Shown here: in pieces, positions 1-9,394 of the stretch
How the letters are laid out: each line of letters opens with the position of its first letter
How positions within the stretch are numbered: position 1 is the first letter of the stretch
NCBI GenBank assembly: GCA_937995275.1
Contig: CALKKN010000197.1
Span: forward strand, 1-14,856
DNA length: 14,856 nt
Direction of reading: 5' to 3'
Origin: an uncultured Lysobacterales bacterium
Lineage (GTDB): Bacteria; Pseudomonadota; Gammaproteobacteria; Xanthomonadales; SZUA-36
Position numbers and translations under genes: made by a program
The notes under the pieces: generated by a model
Seen by the model: the letters and a program-made list of their open reading frames with translations, nothing else
Databases searched by the model: none
Told to the model about the DNA's origin: nothing

Positions 1-25
1 TGGTTATTTGATCTCCAGACCACCC

Positions 26-49
26 ATCGCGGCTAAAGCCGCTCCTACA
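26..49 (-). repeat. REP palindrome, single copy in reverse orientation
   Basis: A 24-bp copy of the same REP element found at 465-488 and 511-534. On the minus strand it contains the core GTAGGAGCGGCTTTAGCCGC. GCGGCT and AGCCGC form its internal dyad. It is identical to the right-hand half of the REP pair at 465-534, so its left partner may lie just upstream of the window. It ends 17 nt before the hslR start and so overlaps where an hslR promoter would sit. REP palindromes of this kind are typically spread genome-wide by RAYT transposases encoded elsewhere. No RAYT gene is in this window. Confidence 0.85.
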
Positions 50-66
50 ACAGTTACAATCCCTGC

Positions 67-447
67 ATGAGCGATACGGTCCGGATCGACAAATGGCTCT
101 GGGCAGCGCGGTTCTTCAAAACGCGCGGCCTCGCGCGCGAAGCCATCAAGGGCGGCAAGGTGCAGTTGGACGGGCACCGGGTAAAACCGAGCCGGACGCT
201 GGCGGAGGGGGATCGCCTGAACATCCGGCGCGGAGACGACGAATACGAGATCACCGTGACCGACGTTGGCGACCGGCGGCTGTCGGCCGCCCTCGCGCAG
301 GAGAAGTACGTCGAGGACCCCGCCAGCCAAGCGCGCCGCGAGGCGGCCGCCGAGCAGCGCAAGCTCGACTGGCAGGCCCGCGCCGAGCGCCCGCGGCGGC
401 CCGACAAGCGTCAGCGTCGCCAGATCGTCCGTTTCACCAAGCGCTAG
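67..447 (+). CDS. hslR: HslR, heat-shock protein 15 (S4-domain ribosome rescue protein)
   Basis: A 126-residue basic protein; E. coli HslR has 133. The N-terminal S4 RNA-binding domain spans about residues 6-70 and opens with the family signature RIDKWLWAARFFKTR, followed by AIKGGKVQLDGHRVKPSRTL. The C-terminal tail (about 95-126) is very rich in Arg and Lys, as in the family. HslR binds free 50S subunits that still carry a nascent-chain tRNA after heat stress and helps to recycle them; this role comes from the E. coli protein. The ATG at 67 starts directly at the conserved domain. There is no Shine-Dalgarno sequence, but a TACAAT hexamer at 55-60 lies 6 nt before the ATG, which would fit a leaderless transcript. 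The gene converges with mutS across a REP pair. Confidence 0.94.
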   Translation: MSDTVRIDKWLWAARFFKTRGLAREAIKGGKVQLDGHRVKPSRTLAEGDRLNIRRGDDEYEITVTDVGDRRLSAALAQEKYVEDPASQARREAAAEQRKLDWQARAERPRRPDKRQRRQIVRFTKR

Positions 448-464
448 ACCTGTTTGGGAGTGGC

Positions 465-534
465 TGTAGGAGCGGCTTTAGCCGCGATGATTTTCTTGTG
501 GGTCTCTCCAATCGCGGCTAAAGCCGCTCCTACA
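465..534. repeat. REPIN: perfect inverted pair of 24-bp REP elements
   Basis: The forward copy (465-488) and reverse copy (511-534) are exact reverse complements over 24 bp, separated by a 22-nt spacer (489-510). Transcribed from either side, the pair can form a 24-bp stem. It lies between the convergent genes hslR (ends 447) and mutS (ends 530). It overlaps the last codons of mutS: the TAG stop (complement of 530-532) and part of the final Met codon come from the REP sequence. A bidirectional transcript-ending or mRNA-stabilising role is plausible from position but unproven. No T-run follows either arm. Confidence 0.9.
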
Positions 535-3139
535 TCAAATCCTTCAGCTCATACAGCAAATCCAGCGCCTCCCGCGGCGTCAGCCGGTCCGGGTCGATGT
601 CGGCCAGGCGCTCGCGCAGGGCCTGCTCCGCCGTCCGTTCGGCGGGCGGCTCCGGTTCGTCCGTGGGCAGCGGGTCGAACAGCCCGAGCTGCGGTTCGTC
701 CGCGTGCTCGCGTTGCTGCCGTTCGAGGAGGTCCAGATGCCGGCGCGCCTGGCGCAGCACACTAGCCGGGACGCCCGCCAGCGCCGCGACCTGCAGGCCG
801 TAGCTCTGGCTGGCCGGGCCGGGTTCCACGGCGTGCAGGAACACGATGCGGTCCTTGTGCTCCACCGCCCGCAGGTGGACGTTGGCGACGTTGGGTTCCT
901 CCCCGGCCAGCCGGGTCAGCTCGAAGTAGTGGGTGGCGAACAGCGTGTAGGCGCCGAGCTTGCGCGCCAGGAACACCGCGCTCGCCCAGGCCAGCGCCAG
1001 GCCGTCGTAGGTGCTCGTGCCGCGCCCGATTTCGTCCATCAGCACCAGGCTGTGGGCCGTCGCGTTGTGCAGGATGTTGGCGGTCTCCGACATCTCGACC
1101 ATGAACGTGGAACGGCCGCCGGCCAGGTCGTCGCCGGCGCCGATGCGGGTGAAGATGCGGTCGATCGGTCCGATTACGGCCGATCGGGCCGGTACCCAGC
1201 CGCCGGCGTGGGCCAGCAGCACGATCAGGGCGGTCTGCCGCATGTAGGTGGACTTGCCGCCCATGTTCGGGCCGGTGATGATCAGCATCCGCGTGTCCGG
1301 GTCGAGGCGGATGTCGTTGGGCGTGAACGGCTCGTCCTGGACCTGCTCGACGACCGGGTGGCGGCCGCCGCTGATCTCGATGATGTCCTCGTCGGTCAGT
1401 TCCGGCGCCACCAGGTCCAGCCGCTCCGCCCGTTCGGCGAGGGCGCACAGGGCGTCCAGCCGCGCGATGCGGGCGGCCATGTCCTGCAGCGGTGTCAGGT
1501 TCTCCAGCAGCCGCTCCAGCAGCTTCGCGTAACAGTGTTTCTCCCGGGCCAGGGCGCGCTCGCGGCTGGACAGCACCTTGTCCTCGAACGCCTTGAGTTC
1601 CTCGGTGATGTAGCGCTCGGCCGACTTCAGCGTCTGTTTACGGGTGTAGTTCGGCGGCACCAGTTGCTGGTGTGTGTGGGTGATCTCGATGTAGTAGCCG
1701 TGGACCCGGTTGTAACCGACCTTCAGGCTGGGGATGCGGGTCTGTTCCTTCTGTTCCTGCTCGTAACGGAGCAGGAAATCGCTGGCGTTTTCGGACAGGC
1801 CGCGCAACTCGTCCAGTTCCTCGTCGTAGCCGGCCGCGATGACGCCGCCGTCACGAATCAGCAGGGGCGGTTCGTCGACGATGGCCCGGTTCAGCAGGTC
1901 CTGGAGTTCGGGAAAGGCCTGCAGTTCGTCAATGGTGTCCCGCAGTTCCGCGCCGCCGGCGCTGACGGTTGCCGACAGCCGCGGCACCGCGGCCAGGGCG
2001 TGGCGCAGGCCGGTCAGATCGCGCGGCCGAGCCGTCTGGAGCGCCACCCGCGACAGGATGCGCTCCACGTCGCAGATTCCCCGCAACTGCTCGCGCAGAT
2101 CCTCGTGGAGCCCCGCGGACAGCAGGGCCCCGATGGCGCCGTGCCGGCGCCGCAGCCGTGTGCGGTCCCGCAGCGGGTTGGTCAGCCAGCGCCGCAGCAG
2201 GCGTCCGCCCATCGCCGTGACCGAGGTATCCATGATCCCGACCAGGGTCGCGTCCCTGCCGCCGCCGAGGTTGGTCTCGATTTCGAGGTTGCGGCGGCTG
2301 ATGGCGTCGAGATGCAGGTAGTCGTCGGCCTGCTCCAGCTGGATGCCGCGGATGTGGGGCAGGGCGGTGCGCTGCGTCTCCTGCAGGTAATCCAGCAGCG
2401 CCCCGGCGGCGCCGACGGCGGCCGGCAGGCCCTCGATGCCAAAGCCACGAAGGTCCGCGGTTTCGAACTGCTCGCACAGCAGTCTGGCGGACTGGGTCGG
2501 CTCGAACTTCCAGGCCGGCCGTTCGCGGGCGCCCCGCATCCGGCCGGCGGGCAGGTCCAGGTCCTCTTCGACCAGCACCTCGGCCGGCTTGAGCCGTTCG
2601 ATCTGGGCATCGATGTCTTCCGCCGAGCGCAGCCGCCGGACCACGAACCGACCGGAGGCGAGGTCCAGCCAGGCCAGCGCGTAATCGGTGCCGGACCGCG
2701 CCAGCGCCGCCAGCAGGCTCTCCTGCCGCGACTCCAGCAGCGCCTCTTCGGTGATGGTGCCCGGGGTGACCACCCGCACCACTTTCCGCTCGACCAGGCC
2801 CTTGCCCGGCGTCGGCTCGCTGACCTGCTCGCAGATGGCGGCCGATTCGCCCTGCCGCACCAGCCGCGCCAGGTAATTGTCGAGGGCGTGATGGGGCACA
2901 CCGGCCATCGGGATGGGCGCGCCACCGGATTCGCCGCGCGTGGTCAGCGTGATGTCCAGCAGGCCCGCGGCCCGGCGCGCATCGTCGTAGAACAGCTCGT
3001 AAAAGTCGCCCATCCGGAACAGCAGCAGGGTATCCGGGAAATCGGCCTTCACCCGGAAGTACTGCTGCATCAGGGGCGTGTGCCGCGAAGACTTGTCTGG
3101 GGTTTGCTGGCCGGGTTTGAGCGGGGCTGGAGATGACAT
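530..3139 (-). CDS. mutS: DNA mismatch repair ATPase MutS
   Basis: An 869-residue MutS (E. coli 853) that recognises mismatches and small loops and recruits MutL. The N-terminal mismatch-binding domain carries the Phe-x-Glu wedge (F46, E48) in [13 protein letters not shown]. The lever/clamp domains include [19 protein letters not shown]. The ABC-type ATPase has Walker [10 protein letters not shown] (K629), Walker [13 protein letters not shown] (about D702-E703) and the FATHYFELT segment. The C-terminal [14 protein letters not shown] helix of the oligomerisation tail is intact. I chose the ATG at 3139, which leaves 20 residues before the conserved TPLMQQYF block; a longer frame upstream runs back over pncC and is not family-like. 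There is no Shine-Dalgarno sequence. A TACACT hexamer (complement of 3147-3152) sits 7 nt before the ATG. The stop codon lies inside a REP element. Confidence 0.98.
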   Translation of the reverse strand: MSSPAPLKPGQQTPDKSSRHTPLMQQYFRVKADFPDTLLLFRMGDFYELFYDDARRAAGLLDITLTTRGESGGAPIPMAGVPHHALDNYLARLVRQGESAAICEQVSEPTPGKGLVERKVVRVVTPGTITEEALLESRQESLLAALARSGTDYALAWLDLASGRFVVRRLRSAEDIDAQIERLKPAEVLVEEDLDLPAGRMRGARERPAWKFEPTQSARLLCEQFETADLRGFGIEGLPAAVGAAGALLDYLQETQRTALPHIRGIQLEQADDYLHLDAISRRNLEIETNLGGGRDATLVGIMDTSVTAMGGRLLRRWLTNPLRDRTRLRRRHGAIGALLSAGLHEDLREQLRGICDVERILSRVALQTARPRDLTGLRHALAAVPRLSATVSAGGAELRDTIDELQAFPELQDLLNRAIVDEPPLLIRDGGVIAAGYDEELDELRGLSENASDFLLRYEQEQKEQTRIPSLKVGYNRVHGYYIEITHTHQQLVPPNYTRKQTLKSAERYITEELKAFEDKVLSSRERALAREKHCYAKLLERLLENLTPLQDMAARIARLDALCALAERAERLDLVAPELTDEDIIEISGGRHPVVEQVQDEPFTPNDIRLDPDTRMLIITGPNMGGKSTYMRQTALIVLLAHAGGWVPARSAVIGPIDRIFTRIGAGDDLAGGRSTFMVEMSETANILHNATAHSLVLMDEIGRGTSTYDGLALAWASAVFLARKLGAYTLFATHYFELTRLAGEEPNVANVHLRAVEHKDRIVFLHAVEPGPASQSYGLQVAALAGVPASVLRQARRHLDLLERQQREHADEPQLGLFDPLPTDEPEPPAERTAEQALRERLADIDPDRLTPREALDLLYELKDLM

Positions 3140-3155
3140 CGGGAGCAGTGTACCG

Positions 3156-3174
3156 TAAGCATCATCCGTGCTTA
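3156..3174. promoter_or_regulatory. Dyad in the mutS/pncC divergent intergenic gap
   Basis: The arms TAAGCA (3156-3161) and TGCTTA (3169-3174) are perfect inverted repeats around a 7-nt centre, within the 64-bp gap between mutS (start 3139) and pncC (start 3204). The position would suit a shared operator. It does not match the E. coli LexA box (CTG, N10, CAG). It could be chance, since the arms are only 6 bp. Confidence 0.3.
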
Positions 3175-3203
3175 AAGATCGAACGCCGCAGCAGGAAGGG
3201 CGC

Positions 3204-3713
3204 ATGGCCGCACAGGCGATCCCGGGTAACGAGGTATTCCGGCAACTGGTCGACGCACTGGCCGTCAGGCTGGCCGGGCGCGGCTGGACGCTGGCCACCG
3301 CCGAATCGTGTACGGGTGGCTGGATTGCCAAGTGCTGCACCGACCAGGCCGGCAGCTCGGCCTGGTTCGAACGCGGCTTCGTCACCTACAGCGACCGCGC
3401 CAAGCGGGACCTGCTGGGCGTGGAGCCCGGCGTGCTGCGGCGCGAGGGCGCGGTCAGCGGCGCGGTGGCCCGCCAGATGGCCGAGGGCGCGCGCCGGCGG
3501 GCGGGCGTCGACGTTGCGCTGGCGGTGACCGGCATCGCCGGGCCCTCCGGGGGCAGCGCGGACAAACCCGTCGGCACGGTATGGTTCGGTTGGGCCATCG
3601 GTGCAGAAGCCGCGGAGGCCGAAAAGGTCCTGTTCAGCGGTAACCGCGAGGCGGTGCGGCGGCGGACCGTGGCCCATGCGCTGGACGGGCTGCTCGCCCG
3701 GCTCGGGCCCTGA
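3204..3713 (+). CDS. pncC: PncC/CinA-C nicotinamide-nucleotide amidohydrolase
   Basis: A 169-residue stand-alone CinA C-terminal domain protein (E. coli PncC/YgaD has 165). It deamidates nicotinamide mononucleotide to nicotinate mononucleotide, recycling NMN made by DNA ligase and other reactions in the NAD salvage pathway. Family motifs are present: [16 protein letters not shown] near residue 33, the [16 protein letters not shown] strand-helix, and TGIAGPSGG...KPVGTVWFG near residue 115. The ATG at 3204 has a good Shine-Dalgarno (AGGAAGGG, ending at 3200), so it is preferred over the in-frame ATG at 3168. The gene is divergent from mutS and lies just ahead of thpR and recA. The pncC/cinA-recA-recX order is common in gammaproteobacteria. 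Confidence 0.95.
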   Translation: MAAQAIPGNEVFRQLVDALAVRLAGRGWTLATAESCTGGWIAKCCTDQAGSSAWFERGFVTYSDRAKRDLLGVEPGVLRREGAVSGAVARQMAEGARRRAGVDVALAVTGIAGPSGGSADKPVGTVWFGWAIGAEAAEAEKVLFSGNREAVRRRTVAHALDGLLARLGP

Positions 3714-3735
3714 AAAGGAGGGCCGCGTTACTGCC

Positions 3736-4257
3736 ATGAGCAAGGCCCACCGCCTGTTTTTCGCACTGGTGCCGGATGCTGCGGTCCGGCGCGAGGTGGC
3801 GCGGGCCCAGACGCGCCTGAACGGCTCGGGGCGAGCCGTTCCACCCGCGAATTTCCACGTAACGCTGGCCTTCCTCGGCCTGCAGGAGGCGGCGGTGCTC
3901 CCGGAGGTCTCCGCGCTGGCCGGACAGCTCGAATTCGAGCCCTGCCGCGCGGTCATGGACCAGGTCGGCGTGTTTCCGCGCGCCGGGGTGCTGTGGCTGG
4001 GCGTCAGCGCCATTCCCGAGCCGCTGAGGCGCTTCCAGCAGGACCTGATGGACGCATTGCAGGCGGCGGCCATCGGGTACGATCCGAAGCCCTGGACCTT
4101 CCACCTGACCCTTTATCGCCGTTTGAGAAAGCCATTCCCTACACTGTCCTCACTGGCGATCGAGTGGTCGCTGAGCGGTTTCGACCTGGTGGAGTCCGCG
4201 GCGGCCCGAAAGGGCGTCGAATACCGCTCGATCGGGCACTGGCGAGCCGCCGGGTAA
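3736..4257 (+). CDS. thpR: RNA 2',3'-cyclic phosphodiesterase (2H / LigT family)
   Basis: A 173-residue protein of the 2H phosphoesterase superfamily (E. coli ThpR/LigT has 176). Both catalytic signatures are visible: HVTLAFLG (H41, T43) and HLTLYRRLRKP (H123, T125). The N-terminal LFFALVPD block is typical. Members hydrolyse 2',3'-cyclic phosphate ends of RNA and can join tRNA half-molecules through 2'-5' linkages in vitro; the cellular role is unsettled. The gene begins 22 nt after the pncC stop. An AAGGAGG (3715-3721) directly after that stop is the only ribosome-binding site, but it lies 14 nt from the ATG, longer than usual. No alternative in-frame start lies between them. pncC and thpR are probably co-transcribed. 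Confidence 0.93.
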   Translation: MSKAHRLFFALVPDAAVRREVARAQTRLNGSGRAVPPANFHVTLAFLGLQEAAVLPEVSALAGQLEFEPCRAVMDQVGVFPRAGVLWLGVSAIPEPLRRFQQDLMDALQAAAIGYDPKPWTFHLTLYRRLRKPFPTLSSLAIEWSLSGFDLVESAAARKGVEYRSIGHWRAAG

Positions 4258-4289
4258 GCCCCGTCGCGCGGCCGGGCGTAGGATTTTTT
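4258..4289 (+). terminator. Weak candidate terminator after thpR
   Basis: A run of six T (4284-4289) follows a GC-rich segment directly after the thpR stop. The only clear pairing is GCCC (4258-4261) with GGGC (4274-4277), and a 6-nt gap separates it from the T-run. The stem is poor, so this is a weak call, supported mainly by its position between thpR and the recA promoter region. Confidence 0.25.
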
Positions 4290-4308
4290 CCCGCCGGTCG
4301 GATCGGGC

Positions 4309-4337
4309 TGAAGTGGCCACTCGGGCTATGTCATAAT
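4309..4337 (+). promoter_or_regulatory. Putative recA promoter with a 10-bp palindrome
   Basis: A CATAAT hexamer (4332-4337) about 40 nt before the recA ATG resembles a -10 box. At 17-bp spacing the -35 position reads TGAAGT (4309-4314), a weak match. A perfect palindrome AGTGGCCACT (4312-4321) overlaps the -35 area and could be an operator. I see no CTG-N10-CAG LexA box and no Xanthomonas-type TTAG-N6-TACTA site between 4258 and 4378. Confidence 0.35.
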
Positions 4338-4378
4338 GCGCGCAGTTGCGCCGGCGACAACACGATACGGAGAGGATG

Positions 4379-5407
4379 ATGGACGACAACAGAAAACAGG
4401 CTTTGGCAGCGGCGCTGCAGCAGATCGAGCGCCAGTTCGGCAAGGGGGCGATCATGCGCATGGGCGACGGCACGGCCGCCGATGTGCAGACGGTGTCCAC
4501 CGGTTCGCTGACCCTTGATACCGCGCTCGGTATCGGCGGCCTGCCGCGCGGCCGCGTGGTCGAGGTCTACGGTCCCGAGTCCAGCGGCAAGACGACCCTG
4601 ACGCTGCACGCCATTGCGGAGTGCCAAAAGACCGGCGGCACCACGGCGTTCGTGGACGCCGAGCATGCACTGGACCCCATCTATGCGGAGAAACTCGGGG
4701 TCAACGTCGAAGACCTGCTGGTCTCCCAGCCGGACACCGGCGAGCAGGCGCTGGAGATCACTGACATGCTGGTGCGTTCCGGCGCCGTCGACATGGTCGT
4801 CATCGACTCGGTCGCGGCCCTGACGCCCAAGGCGGAGATCGAGGGCGACATGGGCGACTCGCACGTCGGCCTGCAGGCCCGGCTGATGTCGCAGGCGCTG
4901 CGCAAACTGACCGGCAACATCAAGCGTTCCAACTGCATGGTGGTGTTCATCAACCAGATCCGCATGAAGATCGGCGTCATGTTCGGCAGCCCCGAGACGA
5001 CCACCGGCGGCAACGCCCTGAAGTTCTATTCATCGGTGCGGCTCGACATCCGGCGCATCGGGGCGCTCAAGCGGGGCGACGAGGTGGTCGGCAACCAGAC
5101 CCGGGTCAAAGTGGTCAAGAACAAGCTGGCGCCGCCGTTCAAGCAGGCGGAGTTCGAAATCCTTTACGGCGAGGGCATTTCGCGCGAGGGCGAGTTGATC
5201 GAACTGGGCGTCAGCAACAACCTGGTCGACAAATCCGGGGCCTGGTACAGCTACAACGGCGACCGCATCGGCCAGGGCAAGGAGAACGCGCGGCAGTTCC
5301 TCAAGGATAACCCCGAGATGGCCGCGGACATCGAGGGCAAGCTGCGCGCTGAAATGATGCCCGAGCGTGCGGGCCGGTCCGCGCAGCGGGAAGCTGTCGA
5401 GAAATAA
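4379..5407 (+). CDS. recA: Recombinase RecA
   Basis: A 342-residue RecA (E. coli 353). It forms filaments on single-stranded DNA, catalyses homologous pairing and strand exchange, and as a coprotease triggers LexA self-cleavage. Walker A is GPESSGKT (residues 65-72), Walker B is in [10 protein letters not shown], and the L2 loop [17 protein letters not shown] and the [17 protein letters not shown] block are intact. Two adjacent in-frame ATGs occur at 4376 and 4379. GGAG at 4369-4372 spaces better to the second (6 nt), which is used here. The C-terminal tail ([17 protein letters not shown]) is short and close to neutral, not the strongly acidic tail of E. coli RecA. recX follows 15 nt after the stop. 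Confidence 0.99.
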   Translation: MDDNRKQALAAALQQIERQFGKGAIMRMGDGTAADVQTVSTGSLTLDTALGIGGLPRGRVVEVYGPESSGKTTLTLHAIAECQKTGGTTAFVDAEHALDPIYAEKLGVNVEDLLVSQPDTGEQALEITDMLVRSGAVDMVVIDSVAALTPKAEIEGDMGDSHVGLQARLMSQALRKLTGNIKRSNCMVVFINQIRMKIGVMFGSPETTTGGNALKFYSSVRLDIRRIGALKRGDEVVGNQTRVKVVKNKLAPPFKQAEFEILYGEGISREGELIELGVSNNLVDKSGAWYSYNGDRIGQGKENARQFLKDNPEMAADIEGKLRAEMMPERAGRSAQREAVEK

Positions 5408-5422
5408 TCTCCCGGCCGGGCC

Positions 5423-5896
5423 TTGAACGAAGATTCCGCGCAGCAGCCTTCAGCCGGCGAATTGCGAGCGTACGCCTACCGCCTGCTGGGCCGGCGCGAG
5501 TACAGCGTGTACGAACTCGACCAGCGACTGCGGCGCAAATGGCCGGATCTGGAATCCGCCGTCATCGACGACCTCGTCGAGGGGTTGGCCGAGGAGAACC
5601 TGCTGTCCGATGAGCGCTTCGCGGAGTCCTACGTGCGGTCCACCATTCAACGCCACCAGGGGCCGCTCAAGATTCGCGCGGCGCTGCGCGCCAAAGGCGT
5701 TGCCGACGCGGTAATCTCCGGTGAACTCGACCGACGGCCCGGCCAGTGGACCGATCTGGCTGCCGAATGGCTCCAACGCCAGCACCCGGGTCCGCTCGAT
5801 TTCGACGCCCGCACGAAGTTCTACCGCCGCTTGGTCAACCGCGGCTTCACCCACGACCAGGCGATGGATGCCCTGAACCGTTCTGGCGATCCGTGA
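5423..5896 (+). CDS. recX: Regulatory protein RecX
   Basis: A 157-residue RecX (E. coli 166), a small all-helical protein that caps RecA filaments and inhibits their extension. Typical segments are AYRLLGRREYSVYELDQRLR, VEGLAEENLLSDERFAESYVRS, GPLKIRAALRAKGV and FYRRLVNRGFTHDQAMDAL. The first helical block starts near residue 14. The start is a TTG at 5423. No ATG or GTG lies near the domain start and there is no clear ribosome-binding site, so translation may depend on recA. A second in-frame TTG at 5462 would still keep the whole conserved region. The 15-nt gap after recA contains a 10-bp palindrome (CCCGGCCGGG, 5411-5420), perhaps a weak attenuator. Confidence 0.95.
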   Translation: MNEDSAQQPSAGELRAYAYRLLGRREYSVYELDQRLRRKWPDLESAVIDDLVEGLAEENLLSDERFAESYVRSTIQRHQGPLKIRAALRAKGVADAVISGELDRRPGQWTDLAAEWLQRQHPGPLDFDARTKFYRRLVNRGFTHDQAMDALNRSGDP

Positions 5897-5911
5897 CCCG
5901 CGGTCGCGGGT
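5896..5911 (+). terminator. Hairpin directly after recX
   Basis: The arms ACCCGCG (5896-5902) and CGCGGGT (5905-5911) are perfect inverted repeats starting at the last base of the recX stop. The fold would be about a 6-bp stem with a GGTC tetraloop. No T-run follows, so it is at best a partial terminator or an mRNA 3' stabiliser for recA-recX. Confidence 0.35.
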
Positions 5912-5930
5912 GGATACTCATCCGACCTTG

Positions 5931-5942
5931 GTTTAGGTAAAC
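5931..5942. promoter_or_regulatory. Short palindrome upstream of alaS
   Basis: GTTTA (5931-5935) and TAAAC (5938-5942) form a perfect dyad with a 2-nt centre in the 96-bp gap between recX and alaS. The stretch to about 5975 is noticeably AT-richer than its surroundings and is the likely alaS promoter area, but I cannot assign clear -35 and -10 boxes. E. coli AlaRS represses its own gene by binding a promoter palindrome, so a dyad here deserves a note. The match is only inferred. Confidence 0.3.
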
Positions 5943-5992
5943 TCCGCTCTCACATTGTATTTATTGAATTTTGAGGTCATGGGGCCAGAATC

Positions 5993-8668
<2,676 letters not shown>

Positions 8669-8823
8669 TCCGACCGGGGCGGCGAAGTAGGGATTGGGGC
8701 AGTGAGGGCAACTTTTTGGCCGCTCGACTGTAATTTAAACGTCTCGCAAGTGGTTTTGACATTAGCGTAGCAGACAACAACAGCGCATTTACATGAAGTG
8801 TCGGAAACCAAAGGAAGGGTGTG
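8669..8823 (+). promoter_or_regulatory. alaS-csrA intergenic region with possible csrA promoter
   Basis: This is a 155-bp gap. A perfect TTGACA (8756-8761) could be a -35 box, but no good -10 lies at 16-18 bp; the nearest AT-rich hexamer, TTTACA (8788-8793), is 26 bp away. The leader contains GGA triplets in TCGGAAACC and in the Shine-Dalgarno AAGGAAGG (8811-8818), the type of site CsrA binds when it represses its own translation in E. coli. Self-regulation is inferred, not shown. No terminator is obvious after alaS. Confidence 0.4.
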
Positions 8824-9024
8824 ATGCTTATTCTGACAAGAAGAATCGGAGAGAAACTTGTCATCGGTGATAACGTTACGGTTACGGTACTAGGGGTCAA
8901 AGGAAATCAGATCCGCATTGGCATCGAAGCACCGCCGGAAGTGCAGGTCCACCGCGAAGAGATTTACCAGCGGATACTGAAGGAACGTGCCGAAGAAGCC
9001 AGTGAGGCCGCCGGCGATTATTGA
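8824..9024 (+). CDS. csrA: Carbon storage regulator CsrA (RsmA)
   Basis: A 66-residue global post-transcriptional regulator that binds GGA motifs in mRNA leaders, affecting translation and stability of genes for carbon flow, motility and biofilm. The sequence [34 protein letters not shown] and [10 protein letters not shown] is near-identical to E. coli CsrA (61 residues), including the RNA-contacting R6-R7 and the R44-type position in VHREE. A GTG at 8821 sits just before the ATG at 8824. The ATG is used because it gives the invariant MLILTRR start and good spacing (5 nt) from GGAAGG (8813-8818). The last ten residues ([10 protein letters not shown]) are variable, as usual. The neighbours alaS and tRNA-Ser fit the ancestral gammaproteobacterial order. 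Confidence 0.98.
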   Translation: MLILTRRIGEKLVIGDNVTVTVLGVKGNQIRIGIEAPPEVQVHREEIYQRILKERAEEASEAAGDY

Positions 9025-9026
9025 AG

Positions 9027-9055
9027 GCCTCGGCGAGAAAGACGATCGCCGGGGC
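9027..9055 (+). terminator. Hairpin after csrA
   Basis: GCCTCGGCGA (9027-9036) pairs with TCGCCGGGGC (9046-9055) over 10 bp with one T-G wobble and a 9-nt loop, 3 nt after the csrA stop. No T-run follows, so this may be a weak or factor-assisted terminator or a 3'-end stabiliser. Confidence 0.45.
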
Positions 9056-9068
9056 TGCTAACCAACCC

Positions 9069-9160
9069 GTAGGAGCGACGCGCGACGGCATTCAGCAGGC
9101 TCTTCTTTCGACTTCGTCGAAAACCATTCCTGCTTCATTGCCTGCGCTTCAGCCGCGATC
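9069..9160 (+). repeat. REP element split by a 68-nt hairpin segment
   Basis: GTAGGAGCG (9069-9077) and GCTTCAGCCGCGATC (9146-9160) join to give a full REP sequence like that at 465-488, with TTCAGCC in place of TTTAGCC. The 68 nt between them (9078-9145) carry a nested hairpin: outer arms AGCAGG (9093-9098) and CCTGCT (9129-9134), inner arms TTTCGAC (9106-9112) and GTCGAAA (9116-9122). This could be a REP interrupted by a small insertion, or a diverged REP doublet whose inner halves have decayed. Confidence 0.5.
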
Positions 9161-9219
9161 AATCATTGCGGAATACCGGACCGGGCAAATTCCCGGTTCA
9201 CCATCCGCCCTCAAACATA

Positions 9220-9225
9220 TAAAAT
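9220..9225 (+). promoter_or_regulatory. -10-like box ahead of the tRNA-Ser 5' fragment
   Basis: TAAAAT lies 10 nt before the GGAGAGA of the truncated tRNA copy. This matches the placement of TACAAT (9380-9385) ahead of the intact gene. At 17 bp upstream, TTCACC (9197-9202) is a weak -35. The fragment copy therefore appears to keep its own promoter. Confidence 0.4.
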
Positions 9226-9228
9226 AGC

Positions 9229-9257
9229 GATTCCCGGAGAGATGGCCGAGTGGCTGA
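9229..9257 (+). pseudogene. Truncated tRNA-Ser(GCU): upstream flank plus 5' end
   Basis: The 29 bp 9229-9257 match 9388-9416 with one mismatch. Positions 9236-9257 are identical to the first 22 nt of the tRNA-Ser gene (5' acceptor strand, positions 8-9 and part of the D-arm), and 9229-9235 match its immediate 5' flank. Similarity stops sharply in the D-loop, where a perfect hairpin begins. No tRNA 3' half follows, so this copy cannot make a functional tRNA. It could be left by tandem duplication followed by replacement, or by an insertion in the D-loop that restored the tRNA downstream. Confidence 0.85.
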
Positions 9258-9387
9258 CAAATTCGCCGGGAGCGAATTTGAACGTCGGCCGAAGGACGAC
9301 GGCCCGAAGGGCGGAGGGCAGGATGCCCGGAGTAACGCGCTCCCAGGGGAGCGCCAGCAGTTCCCTCCGAAGTAACTGCTACAATCA
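9258..9387. repeat. Hairpin-rich segment between the two tRNA-Ser 5' ends
   Basis: About 130 bp packed with inverted repeats. CAAATTCGC (9258-9266) pairs with GCGAATTTG (9272-9280). CGTCG (9283-9287) pairs with CGACG (9297-9301). GGGCA (9316-9320) pairs with TGCCC (9324-9328). GCGCTCCC (9337-9344) pairs with GGGAGCGC (9347-9354). AGCAGTT (9356-9362) pairs with AACTGCT (9374-9380). A short motif CCGRAGTAAC occurs twice (9327-9336 and 9367-9376). It contains no plausible coding sequence. Its 3' end supplies the -10 box of the intact tRNA gene. It looks like a modular palindromic repeat or a small structured RNA. I do not recognise a named family. Confidence 0.75.
9380..9385 (+). promoter_or_regulatory. 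Putative -10 box of tRNA-Ser
   Basis: TACAAT lies 9 nt upstream of the mature tRNA 5' end, starting at the last base of the last hairpin arm of the preceding segment. No convincing -35 box is present at 16-18 bp. The gene may also be read from the upstream promoter through the hairpin segment. Confidence 0.5.
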
Positions 9388-9394
9388 GATTTCC

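Noticed and set aside
704..3136. An 810-codon open frame on the plus strand across mutS
   Set aside because: It is antisense to the clear MutS frame, shows no domain and low-complexity Gln/Arg/Gly/Val composition, and is explained by few stop codons in GC-rich DNA.
9025..9394. CRISPR array, suggested by repeated short palindromes
   Set aside because: The repeats are not regularly spaced and the unit sequences differ; the only long identity is to the adjacent tRNA gene.
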